64,000 nucleotides of DNA from Molanna angustata (lineage: Eukaryota; Arthropoda; Insecta; Trichoptera; Molannidae), in the NCBI GenBank assembly GCA_963576475.1, contig OY754981.1:17456341-17520340 (forward strand), read 5' to 3'. Of the stretch, positions 32,061 to 42,962 are shown piece after piece; within the stretch, counting starts at the first letter, position 1, and each line of letters opens with the position of its first letter. The notes beneath the pieces are model-generated. The model saw only the letters and a program-made list of their open reading frames with translations. It was not told where the DNA came from and searched no databases. The position numbers and the translations under genes are program-made.

Positions 32061-34422
32061 TCTAGTTGACCAAACTAAATCTCCAGATTCAGTCTACGAT
32101 AACTGAGTTGGTCGGCACAGTTATCTGGAAGAAGACCATGGCATTCCATGCACGTGATACCATAGATATAACTCTTATATGGTAGAAAAAATGAGTGAAT
32201 TATCAAATAAATTTCCTATTATTGTAATAAAAAAAAGAATATAGTAGCATTTCAGTAATTTAAGTTATACCATGACATATAACAATCAATTTCATATTAC
32301 AATATGAAATTGGTATTTATAAACAAGAACATTACATATTATACAGAAACCAACATGAAATAAAAGGAGCTCTACATATAAACTTTTATCAAATTGATAT
32401 ACTTAGGTTTTCATTCAGGATCATATTTACCATCAACACAATTTGTATGACATATACTAGACAATTTTCCTTGGAAAATATTAGTTTTATAGTCCAACAT
32501 CTAAACAATATAGGATAAAATTTTAATATAAAAAAAGAAAGTACAATGTAGCTCTACAATTTTGACATAAAAATAGAACTAACTCATCTGAATGAAAACA
32601 AAAGTATATGACATCCCAATATTGTGAAGAAATACTCCATCACAGCATTCCTCACAATATAATTAAATTTCACATTATAAAAAAACAGTATATTTACAGT
32701 GTAAACATTTATCAATGTTTGATTAATTTGGTCATCTGACATATTATATCCTGAGAATGATAATAGCATTAAGCAGATATGGATGTCATGTATTGGTAAT
32801 GAAAACATACAAATTATATGATACAGTTGTATCATACTGATGATACAGACATCAAAAAAATTTAATATTGATCTGGTTTTAAGAGATCCTTAATGTGAAA
32901 GTTCCCTACAGACTTATTTTGTTCATTCGCTAATATATAAACTACAGGTGATATTTTTGCTATAATTTTGTTTCTAACAAAGCGTGGAGCTAATTTTGAT
33001 GAAAAGAATTCAGCGCCTTTAATGATTGTTATTCATTTCTAAAATAAACTACAATGATTATAGTCAGTAAAATGTCAAATAGATTATACAAAAAGTGTCA
33101 AATAGATTATACATAAAAGATTCAATCATTTGAACGATGAGTTCCATAACATTTCTGAATTATTAACATTAATTTCTATTGAATAACCAGCGTAACATGT
33201 TGTTGTAGGTCGATACTGTGAACCACACATTAGACAACATAAATATAATATGAGACATTAAACAATTTATTCATAATAGAAACAAGACTCATTTCCATAT
33301 AAAAATGAAGTTATTATCATCAAGAAGTAACATTACATTTGGTAAATTCAAACTAAATCATTCTCAGAGATGACAATATTACATCATAAGTTTATGTCAG
33401 ACAAAATTAATAAACATGGAATACCTTAAATAAGAAATAGACCAAAATCCATATAGAAATATCACCTCTCCGAGCCTTGATTTTTTGTGATTATACAGCA
33501 GATTCAAATTCAGCATTCCCAAAAAATATTTCATAGAATTCACCAACACTTTCCATCTGTAAAAGTGAAAATATTTAATTGCATATTCATTACAATCATA
33601 AACAAAACTCCCTATAGCACACATTGATTTGAGATTCAATTTAAAAGAACATTTTCAGTTATTATTTTATACAACATAGCTGAACTTTTAACATCAAAAA
33701 TTGAGAAAAAACACATGTTCCCAACAGAGAATAAAAACTCAAATTGTTTTAAAACACCATTTCCTTTTAATTATATTGATTCAACATGAATTAAGAGAAC
33801 TTTTTATTATTATCCAAGAGTATTATAACACTAATATCATTATTTAAAAAGACATTGATTATTTTTCACTTGTTACAAGAAAAAAATATTAACTGCCATG
33901 CAACAATGTTGATTCTATGCAGGTATCAGACAGACTTCTTTTTGGTAATTACCACAACAATCTCCTAATTAATTTCTACCCCACATATGATTTTTATAAT
34001 TATTTTTTTACAAGTTCAAATTTTATGACCGACCCAAGGAAAATGTATACTATGTTGTATATTAGCAAAAAGGAAATTACAACGCTTATAAAGATTCATA
34101 TATTTTTATCTATAACATAGGTATTCAACATTAAAAATGCAAACCAAACATGAAATAACATTTAGCACAGTCTAACGACAAATTAAAATTATACAACCTG
34201 ATGCTTTTTGAAGACAGTTTCAATTATAAAAATTTGATACCCTCATTATGTATGTTCAGTTAAAATGTGACATTTTAATTATGAAATCAGAAAAATAATT
34301 CTAATCAATTTATAGATTTACAAAAAAAAATAGACATTAATAATAATTGATGACAACTCAAGTTTTGTACTGAAAAGAATGTGAATTTTTATGTTATAGT
34401 CCTCACGACATTTAATTATTTA

Positions 34423-34593
34423 TTAGTTTACAATACAACCTGATTGAGTAGATTTCTTGAATGGTATTTCTCGAATAAGACTGGTCATAATGGGCTCTTC
34501 CACACTTTTTAGAAATAGTTTGGTTGACTTCTGGTCATCTCCTGAATATAATCTCACAGCTCGGCTTTCATGACGATGGATTCTGCGCAGTCC
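34423..34593 (-). other. 56-codon coding-like frame just inside the 5' LTR
   Basis: In element orientation, about 230 nt after the primer binding site, a stop-free stretch reads ESRAVRLYSGDDQKSTKLFL and then SVEEPIMTSLIREIPFKKS before a stop. Its amino-acid composition looks coding, unlike the rest of the interior, and its position is where gag would begin. It could be the only remnant of gag or a captured exon. No family is recognised and there is no ATG at its start. Confidence 0.3.
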
Positions 34594-34818
34594 TCAGATT
34601 AAGGATGGGTTTAAGGAAGGAAAGGAATCACTACCACAAAGTACACGAACTAATTACCAATTTTACGTTCTCTACAAACACTAATCTGTCCCACACAAAC
34701 AACTGACTTTAAAAAGAGTTATAGATTGGGCGCGAGTCTTATAATCAATAAAAATAAAAAATACAAATGGAATTTAAATCCTAATAGTCCGCGCTCTTCA
34801 ATTTTTTTAAAAAATCCT

Positions 34819-34836
34819 GCCCCACGTTGGGCCGAC
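34819..34836 (-). promoter_or_regulatory. Primer binding site, tRNA-Lys-like
   Basis: Directly inside the 5' LTR (minus sense) the sequence is ATTGTCGGCCCAACGTGGGGC. The 14-nt GCCCAACGTGGGGC is complementary to the 3' arm of animal tRNA-Lys(CUU) as recalled. The terminal TGGC of a perfect site is altered to TGTCG. Confidence 0.75.
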
Positions 34837-34839
34837 AAT

Positions 34840-36097
34840 TGCAAGGTATGGTGGTTTATGAGAAAACAAAAACAGAGAAGCTAAAATTATACTCACCATA
34901 AAACCTTACCACCAGCAGTCAGCGATATTGCAATGAGACTCATATAAAATAATGCAAATATCTCAGTATCTCAGAGCGTGTTGTTTATTGATTAAGACGA
35001 AAAAAAAGAATATATTTAAGTATCAAATAAGAATTTTCTGTTCAATAGAACAGTAAGGAAAACATGAAAGCTGAGTCAGATATGATGTGGGTAAGATTGA
35101 GCGATGAAAGAAACGCATAAGTACAAAAGAAATTACAATTTATTGTTATCATGGTTGGTAATGAATGTTAAATATGATGCAATTATCTACGCTACCTGAA
35201 CTAATCTAAATATTTGACATTCTAATAAAACAAGTTAATTCTTAAATTATAATTTACAAGTTTTCAGATATTTTTTCTAAACCATGTGGTGTATAATAAC
35301 CAAGAAATATTAAACATGACATAATTAAACAGATTGAACTAAATTTTCAAATAATATCAGTATTTCATATGTTTTTTTTAATCAATTAGAAATGAAACAG
35401 TTTTATGAATTTCCATCTTCTTGAAGATGATCAGCAGGTACAATTGTTGAAATGAAAACTACCATCGTAGTATTTACGTCGATTTGAAGTGCAATTTACA
35501 GGTGTTTTACAGTTATTATCCATTAATGATGTGCAAATATGTGTGTGCACCAACCATGATATTTAAAATTATTTATTTTTCATCATCCATGGCATACTTA
35601 GTAAAGTATGCCAATATTGAAGCATGATGAAAAGACAGCATGTACAAAAAAAAACAAGAAAAAGAAAGTAAGGAAGAAAGTAAGTAAGCAATGGAAGCAA
35701 GGAAGCAAAGAAGCAAAGAAGCAAGGAAGGAGGCTGCTATATTTCCTGCAAGAATTCAGTTAAATTAGCGAACGTGACTCATGCCAGATATTTTATATAG
35801 ACGAGGATCGATGAAACTAAATAAAACTTACCCAGCCTCCTTTGAACTTAAATTTCCCGTCTTTGCTGGGTCTCACGCATTTTGACGCCATGTGACACAT
35901 CGTGTCGGCTGTCAGCGTTGAAAAAGGAAGGCATAGATAGCTCGATCCGCCTATGTAATCCGTTCACGGCTGTGTTCGCCTTACAACTTTTTTAGAAATA
36001 TTTCCAATATTGCGAAGTGCGTTCGTTTAAGACATTTTTATTAAAATTAAATTAAAATAATTAAGTAGTGACGTGCAAATACAAAAATAACGTCACA
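34840..36097 (-). repeat. 5' LTR (1258 bp)
   Basis: Same sequence as 29003-30259 with only a few differences. It starts TGTGACG at 36097 in element orientation and ends TTGCA at 34840. As the upstream LTR it would hold the promoter (U3). The ATG/donor/acceptor arrangement (35891, 35831-35826, 35746) is preserved. Confidence 0.88.
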
Positions 36098-36276
36098 GTA
36101 TACTAGATGGGCACCCAGAATACAACAGACTTTGGACGAATAATAGGAGTGTTGGAAGACCCCCTAAAAGATGGTCTGACGACATTGTCCAAGTGGCCGG
36201 TAAAACCTGGATGCGGAGGGGACAGGACAGAGACGAGTGGATGTGTATGGAAGAGGCCTACATCCAGCAGCAATGA
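36098..36276 (+). pseudogene. RTE-like C-terminal frame, right part (after the LTR element)
   Basis: Starts with the GTAT duplication (36098-36101) and continues the frame of 28873-29002. It reads GHPEYNRLW, SVGRPPKRWSDDIVQVAG, TWMRRGQDRDEW and MEEAYIQQQ, then the natural stop at 36274-36276 and an AAGAAAAAGAAGG tail. GRPP.RW.DDI...AG..W...AQDR.EW...EEAY.QQ is the canonical RTE end. Only the terminal ~100 codons of the protein are present in the two parts together. Confidence 0.85.
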
Positions 36277-37300
36277 GCGAGAAGAAAAAGAAGGTATATT
36301 ATGCGAAGCATGAATGAATGTGAAGCTAATAATAACATGGGCTCTCAAAGAAAAAAAAACACGACAGTGAGTCTATACTCATCACAGCAATGAAGAAATG
36401 AAGGAAAAAGATCAAAATAATAAGATGAAAATCAAAATACACAGATAGGTATGTAGGTAGGTAGCTATTATATTATTTAATTTGAAAGAGTAAACCTTGA
36501 TACTGTATAAACTGAAATTATTCCGAGTAATATTTTGTGTTTTCTTTCCGAGTAATACTTTGTTTTTTCTACACCAGATGCTTTAATTATTTTTTTTTGT
36601 TATCTCCTGCATTAATTAACGCATATTCATTATAACTGAATGGGCAAGGAGTCAGAGTGCGGAGAGCGTTCGATAACTTTCCTTATTAAAGCGAACAAGG
36701 AAGTCCGTGATTTTATGAATGGTCGTGCAATTAAAAAGTTACGACTCTGCAGCGGGCATGGATAGGATACGATAGGACGATGGGGTTGAAGATTATATCT
36801 CTTTTTCGTTGGGAAATTCCGTTTGAGGCCAGAGGTGGCAAATATCACAGGGCACATCGCGATACCTCGGTGGCAAATTTCAACAACACGATAAGTTACA
36901 TAACAAGAAAGGGACTTCATGAATATTAAAGAGAAATAATTACACCGATGAATAATTTAACGGATTAACTACTACTGTGCGATACGTTCCCTTGCAGCGT
37001 TTTACATATATCGCTCTCAACACAAAACAATTGTGGGATTATTCGGCGACGTATTCCAACAATCGATCATTTAGAATTGATCGTGCTTCCACTATTTTCT
37101 GATTTCAATGTTTTAAATTGACTTGTAAGTGGCGGGTTATCAAAAATACAAGAAGCAAAACAATATCTCACATAATTCAACAATGTGATTCACCACCCAT
37201 TCTGATTGTTACCTTTTCGGGTGTGACAACGAATCATTTTGAAAAAAATAACCTAGTAAGTTCGGATATTAATAAATAAAAATATACCTTAATTTTTTAA
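36277..37300. other. No recognisable gene; one CpG-richer patch
   Basis: 36640-36915 is richer in G+C and CpG than its surroundings and open on the minus strand for 96 codons, with no recognisable domain. The rest is AT-rich. Confidence 0.35.
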
Positions 37301-37303
37301 TTA

Positions 37304-37720
37304 TGTTCTGTATATATTCTTGTAGGAAAATAATAAGCATACCCCATTTTTTGACAATTATCTTAAATTTCTAAAAAACTATAAGGTACCTATAGAGCAT
37401 TATATTTTTTTGTAAATTAAAGAAGATCAAAATATCTGGAAAAATACGATGTAACGTTGCATTAATGCATCAGGTTAAGTTAATAAACCAAAAAACTTAT
37501 ATTTCGCAATGGCGCTGAATGGAAAATAAATGTTTTTTATGTTTATTTTCTAAACCTGAAGCATTAATGCAACGTCACATCATATTTTTCTAGATATTTT
37601 TGTCTTCTTTAATTTAAAAACAAATATGTTGAACTGCGCCTTATATTTTATTAAAAATATAAGATAAACGTTGAAAATTGGGGAATGCCATTATTTTTCT
37701 ACAAGAATTTATACAGAACA
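37304..37720. mobile_element. Foldback MITE, 417 bp, with TTA target duplication
   Basis: The element starts TGTTCTGTATA-ATTCTTGTAG and ends with its complement. TTA flanks both sides (37301-37303, 37721-37723). The arms are about 190 bp. Inner arm blocks such as TCTGGAAAAATACGATGTAA and ACGTTGCATTAATGC are matched by the complementary sequence around 37555-37605. The unpaired centre is near 37490-37540. A three-base TTA duplication is typical of PIF/Harbinger or related MITEs. No coding sequence. Confidence 0.85.
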
Positions 37721-37739
37721 TTATAAAAAAGTAAAGATA

Positions 37740-38060
37740 CATTTTTCTTTACGAATACCCAAACTATCTAAATTATTTTTTTCAAAATGATTTGACCAGA
37801 AATAATGATGGTATATCAAATTGAAAAATAGGTACGTTGGCAGCAGTCCCCCCCTTAATAAGGCAATACACATCCATAGTTCTGTCTTTTCTTCTTCCGG
37901 AAATCGTCTCCATCCCTTCCTATCGACTGTCATTCTTCTCCAATGTATTAGGTCCATTTCTTTGATATCCCACAGCACGTCGTCCAGCCATCTCAACCTA
38001 GATCTGTCTCTACTTCTTCTTCCTTGTGTCAAATACCTTTTTTTGGAGTACATTCATCGT
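37740..38060 (-). pseudogene. Non-LTR reverse transcriptase extreme C-terminus
   Basis: The minus strand reads GRRSRDRSRLRWLDDVLWDI, then DLIHWRRMTVDRKGWRRFPEE. The GRR.RGR..LRWLD.V..D.....WR..A.DR..WR.....A block is the common terminus of one insect non-LTR family. It is followed by an AT-rich 3' end. Upstream domains are missing. Confidence 0.75.
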
Positions 38061-38135
38061 TCATCCATATTACATCCATCATCATCCATAGTATTCTGCA
38101 TTGATCGTACACATATTGAAATGCCGCGTCAGTAG

Positions 38136-39350
38136 CCTTACTCTGTATCCGATCCTAATTTCAAAATTTGTTTTGAACATACATATCTGTCACCTGCGTC
38201 ATTCAAATTATCGAGTATTACGATTAAATTATATATTATTAACAAATAATTTTATATTTAACAGATTGCACACGATTTTTTTTTATTTAATTTATATAAT
38301 AATAAATATATATGGTTTGGAACATAGGAAGGAGTGTAGACATATTTGGGAGACCATCTTCCTATGCTATAAATTAGACTTGGCGTGACTCAGAAACATT
38401 TTTTTTTCTAATATTTTATGTTTTATTATTTTTCAATTATAAAAAAAATATAACTAGGTACCTACCGCATTTATTCTGTTACAAAATTAGGTTCTTAACA
38501 AAAAAAATGTTCAAAATATTGCAGTCTCTCTATCCCGGGCAATATGGAGTAGTTCTCCAAACGTTTAGATACCAGTCCTGGCTCAAATGTGCTGTGCCAT
38601 AAGTCTTCTGACCATACCACGCAGCTATAATCATAACCTCAATGATAAGCAACAGAAGTGGGTACTTCTCATCTCTAAATACACTCAAGACAGACAACAT
38701 CTCGTGTGTCGATTTTCAAACAAACTTTTAGTATTTTTTTGAAAGTTATTAATTTTTCAAGCGATGAAATGTGGGCGGTGAAATATCTCGTTATTTTCAT
38801 TTCACCGCCAGCCAACAACGGGTGAGCCAATTTGCTTAGAAATGAACGATCGGACGGTAATATTCCTGTACCTACTGTAGATACACGGGAGAAATATTTA
38901 GGTAAATATTACAGATTGGTTTCGTGACAATTACGACTTTGGGTTGCGTAATTAATATCATTTGTTTACTATCTGGTTAATTTACAGTAATTATTTGAAA
39001 ATATACCTAACAATACACAAACACAACACGTCTATATGTAAATGCCGTATATCACAAGGAATTATATTTGAGCTATGTCGTGGTAAATTTGTAATTACTA
39101 TGGTAAGAAAAATAATTAAGCTGGCGGATTAGTAATCTAGAAAGGATTTAAAAACAACTATTCTAAGAAAAAAATCATTTAGGTTACCAATATCTTTGAA
39201 TGATGTTATCAATGAGAAAAAGTACGACACATGTTCCGTATCCAAGTTACTGACGATTTATATATTTATTTATTAGTTATAAACTAATTGCTACTAGGTC
39301 TTTTATTTAAATTTTTTGATTTACATTCATAGTTTATTCATGTTTTTTTT
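38136..39350. other. AT-rich stretch without a supported gene
   Basis: A patch at 38530-38700 is less AT-rich but has no open frame of a known family. No repeat unit recognised. Confidence 0.35.
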
Positions 39351-39380
39351 TCTCTCCACTACTATGAAATAGTGAAGAGT
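39351..39380. repeat. Isolated terminal hairpin of the hairpin-ended element
   Basis: TCTCTCCACTACTATGAAAT followed by AGTGAAGAGT keeps the stem pattern of the 3' hairpins at 2673, 10838 and 17230 but lacks the adjacent tail. Probably a remnant of an old copy. Confidence 0.45.
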
Positions 39381-39460
39381 CATACATTCATATTATTATT
39401 TTATAAAAAATTATTTGTTTTGTATTTTTTATGATAATTGATTATATTATTAATAACGTC

Positions 39461-39647
39461 AGCTTTCGTGGCTCAGTTGGTTGGATATCTGACTGCTGAT
39501 CCAAGGGTCCGGGTTCGATTCCCGGTGGAGATACAGTTTTTAATTGTGTTATCAGTCTGTATCTGTGAGAAGTCTCCAGAATGAGGCAGCTTGTTATTGG
39601 GTACGTGTTAAATAATTATTTGACATAGTACCTGTTAGTTGCCCGCT
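39461..39647 (+). repeat. tRNA-headed SINE, copy 2
   Basis: CTTTCGTGGCTCAGTTGGTT (A box) and GGGTTCGATTCCC (B box, 39511-39523) are better preserved than in copy 1. The body CAGTTTTTAATTGTGTTATC, GGCAGCTTGTTATTGGGTACG and tail AAATAATTATTTGACATAG are collinear with 13536-13735. Confidence 0.85.
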
Positions 39648-40004
39648 ACATTTATATACCTATATTCACCACAAAATCTTTAGAAATGTTTGTTTTGGTT
39701 ATTTAGTTGAATGGTTATTTTCTAGTCAAATCAAGGTCTGCTCTTCTATTCTGCCATTCTTCTGAATTCCTTGGTTCTTTTGAAGTACAATGAGCAATAC
39801 TTTAGAATATCTTAAGTGATAAGATTACGAGGTCTCAAATCGAGTTACCTTTTAAAAAGGGTTTAAGCTGTTATACCTGTCAAATAACTCATAATTGACA
39901 CTCTTTCCCCATCCTCTCTCTCCACCCACAACCTGTATCTCCGTCCTTTCATTGTTTGTGTAATTATACATTTTATAATGTTTTGTGTTTGTCTTTCTGA
40001 TTTT

Positions 40005-40200
40005 TTTCCAACCAACCAGAGTAAATGTTAAATATACAAAACAGTAAGTACTATGGCAATAAGTTAATCACATTACAAAATAAATAAAGATAGCAGAAAA
40101 AGTAAAAAAAAACAAAGAAGATAGCATATAAGAACAATTCATAGCAATGATAGGAAAACTGAAGGATATGAAAAGATGAAATATTAATTTAATGCGCCTA
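40005..40200 (-). repeat. 3' untranslated region of a CR1/jockey-like element, 5'-truncated copy
   Basis: Matches the segment 3' (minus sense) of the relic at 45880-46260: CCAACCAACCAGAGTA, AATATACAAAACAGT, CTATGGCA-TAAGTTAATCAC, CATTACAAAATAAATAAAGA and GCAATGATAGGAAAACT. No coding part is left here. Confidence 0.7.
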
Positions 40201-40734
40201 CCACTACCTTATTTATGGCCTCACGTTGTTTTGTTGGTTGGAAGAAATTTCCTTCTGGCAATAAAGCCACTATCGTACACATTACTGTACATGATGTAAA
40301 CTAAATAAATAATTAAAATATATACTTGCTTCGAATTTATATTAAACGAAACATTTTTTGTTCATTTAGATTTCGTATTTTGAGATAGTTCGCATAAGTA
40401 GCGTCTAGTCCCAGCTCTTCTTTTCTGCATTCTTAGGTTAGGTTTAAGTTTGTGTATAATAATAATAGCTTTATAAATTAAATTATAAATTATTATAAAT
40501 TAAATTTACATTTTTTATAAAATTTTTCGCATTTGATATAAAATTTCACAGCTCATTTGACTCCAAACTACGAGATCTCAACCAATCAGAGAGCCAACCG
40601 GAAACAGAATGCGAAATTGTAAATGCGGATTGTAGACGCTAGTGTTCGCATAGTAGTCAAAAAATATCGATAATTGGCTTAAGAGGCTATAGTAGGCTAT
40701 ACATTATATTTTGAAAATAATTTCCCTAACTAGG
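40201..40734. other. AT-rich stretch, nothing recognised
   Basis: No coding region or repeat hallmark apart from an A/T-rich short repeat (TAAATTATAAATTAT) near 40474-40504. Confidence 0.35.
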
Positions 40735-40811
40735 GGCTCTACGCGCCATTTTTTTAGGCGCTTCGCGCCTTTATTTGTGCGCTACGCGCATTTTATTGGG
40801 CGCTGCGCGCC
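40735..40811. repeat. Cluster of four GC-rich mini-hairpins
   Basis: AGGCGC-TTC-GCGCCT (40756-40770), TGCGC-TAC-GCGCA (40778-40790) and GGCGC-TGC-GCGCC (40799-40811), preceded by an imperfect GGCTCTACGCGCC (40735-40747). They are spaced by 20-22 bp centre to centre with T-rich spacers, in an otherwise AT-rich region. The outer pair changes from A-T to T-A between hairpins 2 and 3, keeping the stems. Confidence 0.8.
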
Positions 40812-41394
40812 ATTTGTTTTATGCCACGCATCGTTTTTTTAACGCTACCCACCAACCTATAACCGCTGCACATCGAACCAATTCAGGTATTCATCGAACT
40901 AACAAAGTATTGACTGTTATCAATAGCGATTTGTAATTAAGATATTCATTCACTTATTATATTATTAGTTCAATGTTTAATAATGTTTCCATAATAGAAA
41001 TTAAACAATAAGTTATTAGTGTAAGTATATTTATTAATATAAATGTATCATATTTCTAAAAAAAACATTTAAATTGTACTTAAGCACATAATATTATTAT
41101 GTATAATGTTTCAATGTATATAGGCATGCTATAAGCATTCAACTCTCAAATGTTGTTGATGTTCTGTTATTATTTTTTTTAAAATGGGCAACATACAATA
41201 ATATTTTTTTAAACAAATATAATAAGAATAGCAACATAAGTAATTGTTACTTAATCAGCCCACCTTTGATTTCGTGTTGCATGTACTCACTGCTGATAAC
41301 AAAACAAATTATTATTCCTGTCTAACGTGGCTCCTGGACACACATAATATGTCCACGGAACTGATTTTTTCCAAATTATTATATGTGGTAAGGC
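40812..41394. other. AT-rich stretch, nothing recognised
   Basis: No gene or repeat hallmark seen. Confidence 0.35.
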
Positions 41395-41575
41395 ATTGGT
41401 ACAATGACGAATAGGCGTGATGACAGTATGAAAAAATCATTTCTTTTCATTTTAAAAGAGCGAATAATATTAATATTATTAAAATAAAAATACAAAATAT
41501 GTAAGTCCGCCATTTTATGAGAAACACCAATCAGAGTGAATCAAAATATTATGACGTCACAGTTCCAATACAATA
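41395..41575 (+). repeat. Direct repeat G, copy 1 (second copy at 42168-42380)
   Basis: Blocks GAATAGGCGTGATGA-AGTA, TTTCATTTTAAAAGAG, AATAATATTAATATTATTAA, CGCCATTTTATGAGAAAC and ATGACGTCAC occur in the same order near 42176-42375, about 780 bp away. Copy 2 lies inside the inverted-repeat element at 41808-42962 and copy 1 outside it. Confidence 0.7.
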
Positions 41576-41807
41576 TATTATATGAAATTACTTTGCATCG
41601 AAAAAAGACTTGCTCATCAGAATTTAGAAAGGTAAAAACTTTCATATAAGCGTATTTTTATTATTCTATGCATATAAGTACTTCATTTATCTATAATTTA
41701 AATACAATTTACATCTCGAAAATCGATAAAATATGTTCCTTCTTCTCTCTACATTATGTGTTCATAAACTAAAAGCATACCTACGCGGTACTGTGGTAGA
41801 CATGACA

Positions 41808-42962
41808 TGTGTAAAGCTGCGTTGCACCGCTCAATTGCGTCGATTCTGTTCGCTGCGACGGGTGTGTTAACTCACTCCTTCGAAAAGTAATGGCTCACGG
41901 CGCAGTGAGTCGTGAGTACTAGGGGAGAATGCGAACCTTGATGCGAACAGTGTTAGGGTATTGAGTTATTGAGTTGCCTGCTTTTTAACCGACATACTAT
42001 TACTTTCCCGATTCTACTTTTAAAAGTAGAATCGGGAAAGTTGTGATATTTTTAAACATGTAGGTACATGAAATATAATGAATACAATAATAATCTTTGC
42101 TTATATAAAATACAATACCTGCATATTATACTTTTATTGTTATTTTTTAACTAGGTTAATGACCCGGCGCAGTGAATAGGCGTGATGAGAGTAAGAAAAA
42201 AACATTGACATTATGATTTTAAAAAATAAAATGGGTTATAAAGATTAAAAAAATGTATTTATTTTCATTTTAAAAGAGTGAATAATATTAATATTATTAA
42301 AATAAAAATACAAAATATTATAGACCGCCATTTTATGAGAAACGCCAATCAGAACGAATCAGAGCGCATGACGTCACGATATTCTAGGTCCACGTCCAGT
42401 GTTGCCGATTTCGGGAAATTCAGACTTGCGTCGGCACTTAATCGGGAAACGCTTTAATTCGGCACTTTTCGGGATTAGAATGTATCAAAAAAATTATATA
42501 TTTTTGTTTATACTAGATGTATTAATTTTGTATTTTTTACGTCTAAATAAAAGTAACTATTTTTATTATTAGTAGTAAACATACAAAGTAAATATAAGTT
42601 ATTTCATTTCAATAAATATCATTTTATTATTTCACTGGTGCTTACATAGTTTAAGCAATTTCTTTTTGTTTGTATCTTTGTTACTAGCCCCTTCACTAGG
42701 CATGGCCTGTGCTAAGGTAAGCTAGTTTTATGTTATTGTCTATTGCGTTGTTTATTTAGTAAGTATGTAGGTATGTCGGTTAAAAAGCAAGCAACTCAAT
42801 AACTCAATACTCTAACACTGTTCGCAGTTCGCATTCTCCCGGTCTAGCACTCACGACTCACTGCGCCGTGAGTCAATACATTTCGAAGGAGTGACTTAAC
42901 ACATCCGGCGCAGTGAACTGGGTCGATGCAATTGAGCGGCGTAACGCAGTGGTGTTACACAG
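41808..42962. mobile_element. ~1.15-kb element with ~190-bp inverted termini
   Basis: The left arm (41808-41996) begins TGTGTAAAGCTGCGTTGCAC and includes CTCAATTGCGTCGA, ACTCACTCCTTCGAAA, GCGCAGTGAGTCGTGAGT, AATGCGAAC and TTGAGTTATTGAGTTGC. The right arm (42765-42962) carries the complement in reverse order with moderate divergence. The interior is AT-rich with repeat G copy 2 and no open frame. TACGCGG occurs just outside both ends, but an exact target duplication is not established. Probably a non-autonomous DNA transposon of unknown superfamily. Confidence 0.7.
42002..42041. repeat. Perfect 40-bp palindrome
   Basis: ACTTTCCCGATTCTACTTTT is followed without spacer by its exact complement. 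It sits just inside the left inverted terminus of the 41808-42962 element. Confidence 0.95.

Larger units (their letters stand above)
30260..34839 (-). other. Non-coding interior of the LTR element
   Basis: 4580 bp, strongly AT-rich, lacking retroviral-type domains in any frame. It includes internal repeats: a pair with CCTATAAACACCTTA(A/C)C-CA(C/T)GATAA near 30985 and 31265, and three ~157-bp units at 31632-32060. Several TATGATAC/ATCAT-rich palindromic words occur between 30940 and 31300. Confidence 0.7.
29003..36097 (-). mobile_element. Complete but gene-less LTR retrotransposon (LARD-like), 7095 bp
   Basis: Two near-identical direct repeats (29003-30259 and 34840-36097) with TG...CA ends flank a 4580-bp interior. 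In minus orientation the 5' LTR is followed by a primer binding site matching the tRNA-Lys 3' end, and a polypurine tract AGAGGAGG precedes the 3' LTR. GTAT target duplications flank the whole. The interior shows no gag, protease, reverse transcriptase, RNase H or integrase; open frames there do not exceed about 80 codons. This fits a large retrotransposon derivative mobilised in trans. The LTRs differ by only a handful of changes, so the insertion is recent. Alternatives such as a segmental duplication are unlikely given PBS, PPT and TSD all in register. Confidence 0.88.

Noticed and set aside
29003..36097. Segmental duplication of a host first exon (ATG plus GTAAGT donor in both copies)
   Set aside because: TG..CA ends, primer binding site, polypurine tract and GTAT duplication identify the copies as LTRs of one element.
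36103..36348. Minus-strand 81-codon frame
   Set aside because: Antisense of the RTE terminal frame at 36098-36276.
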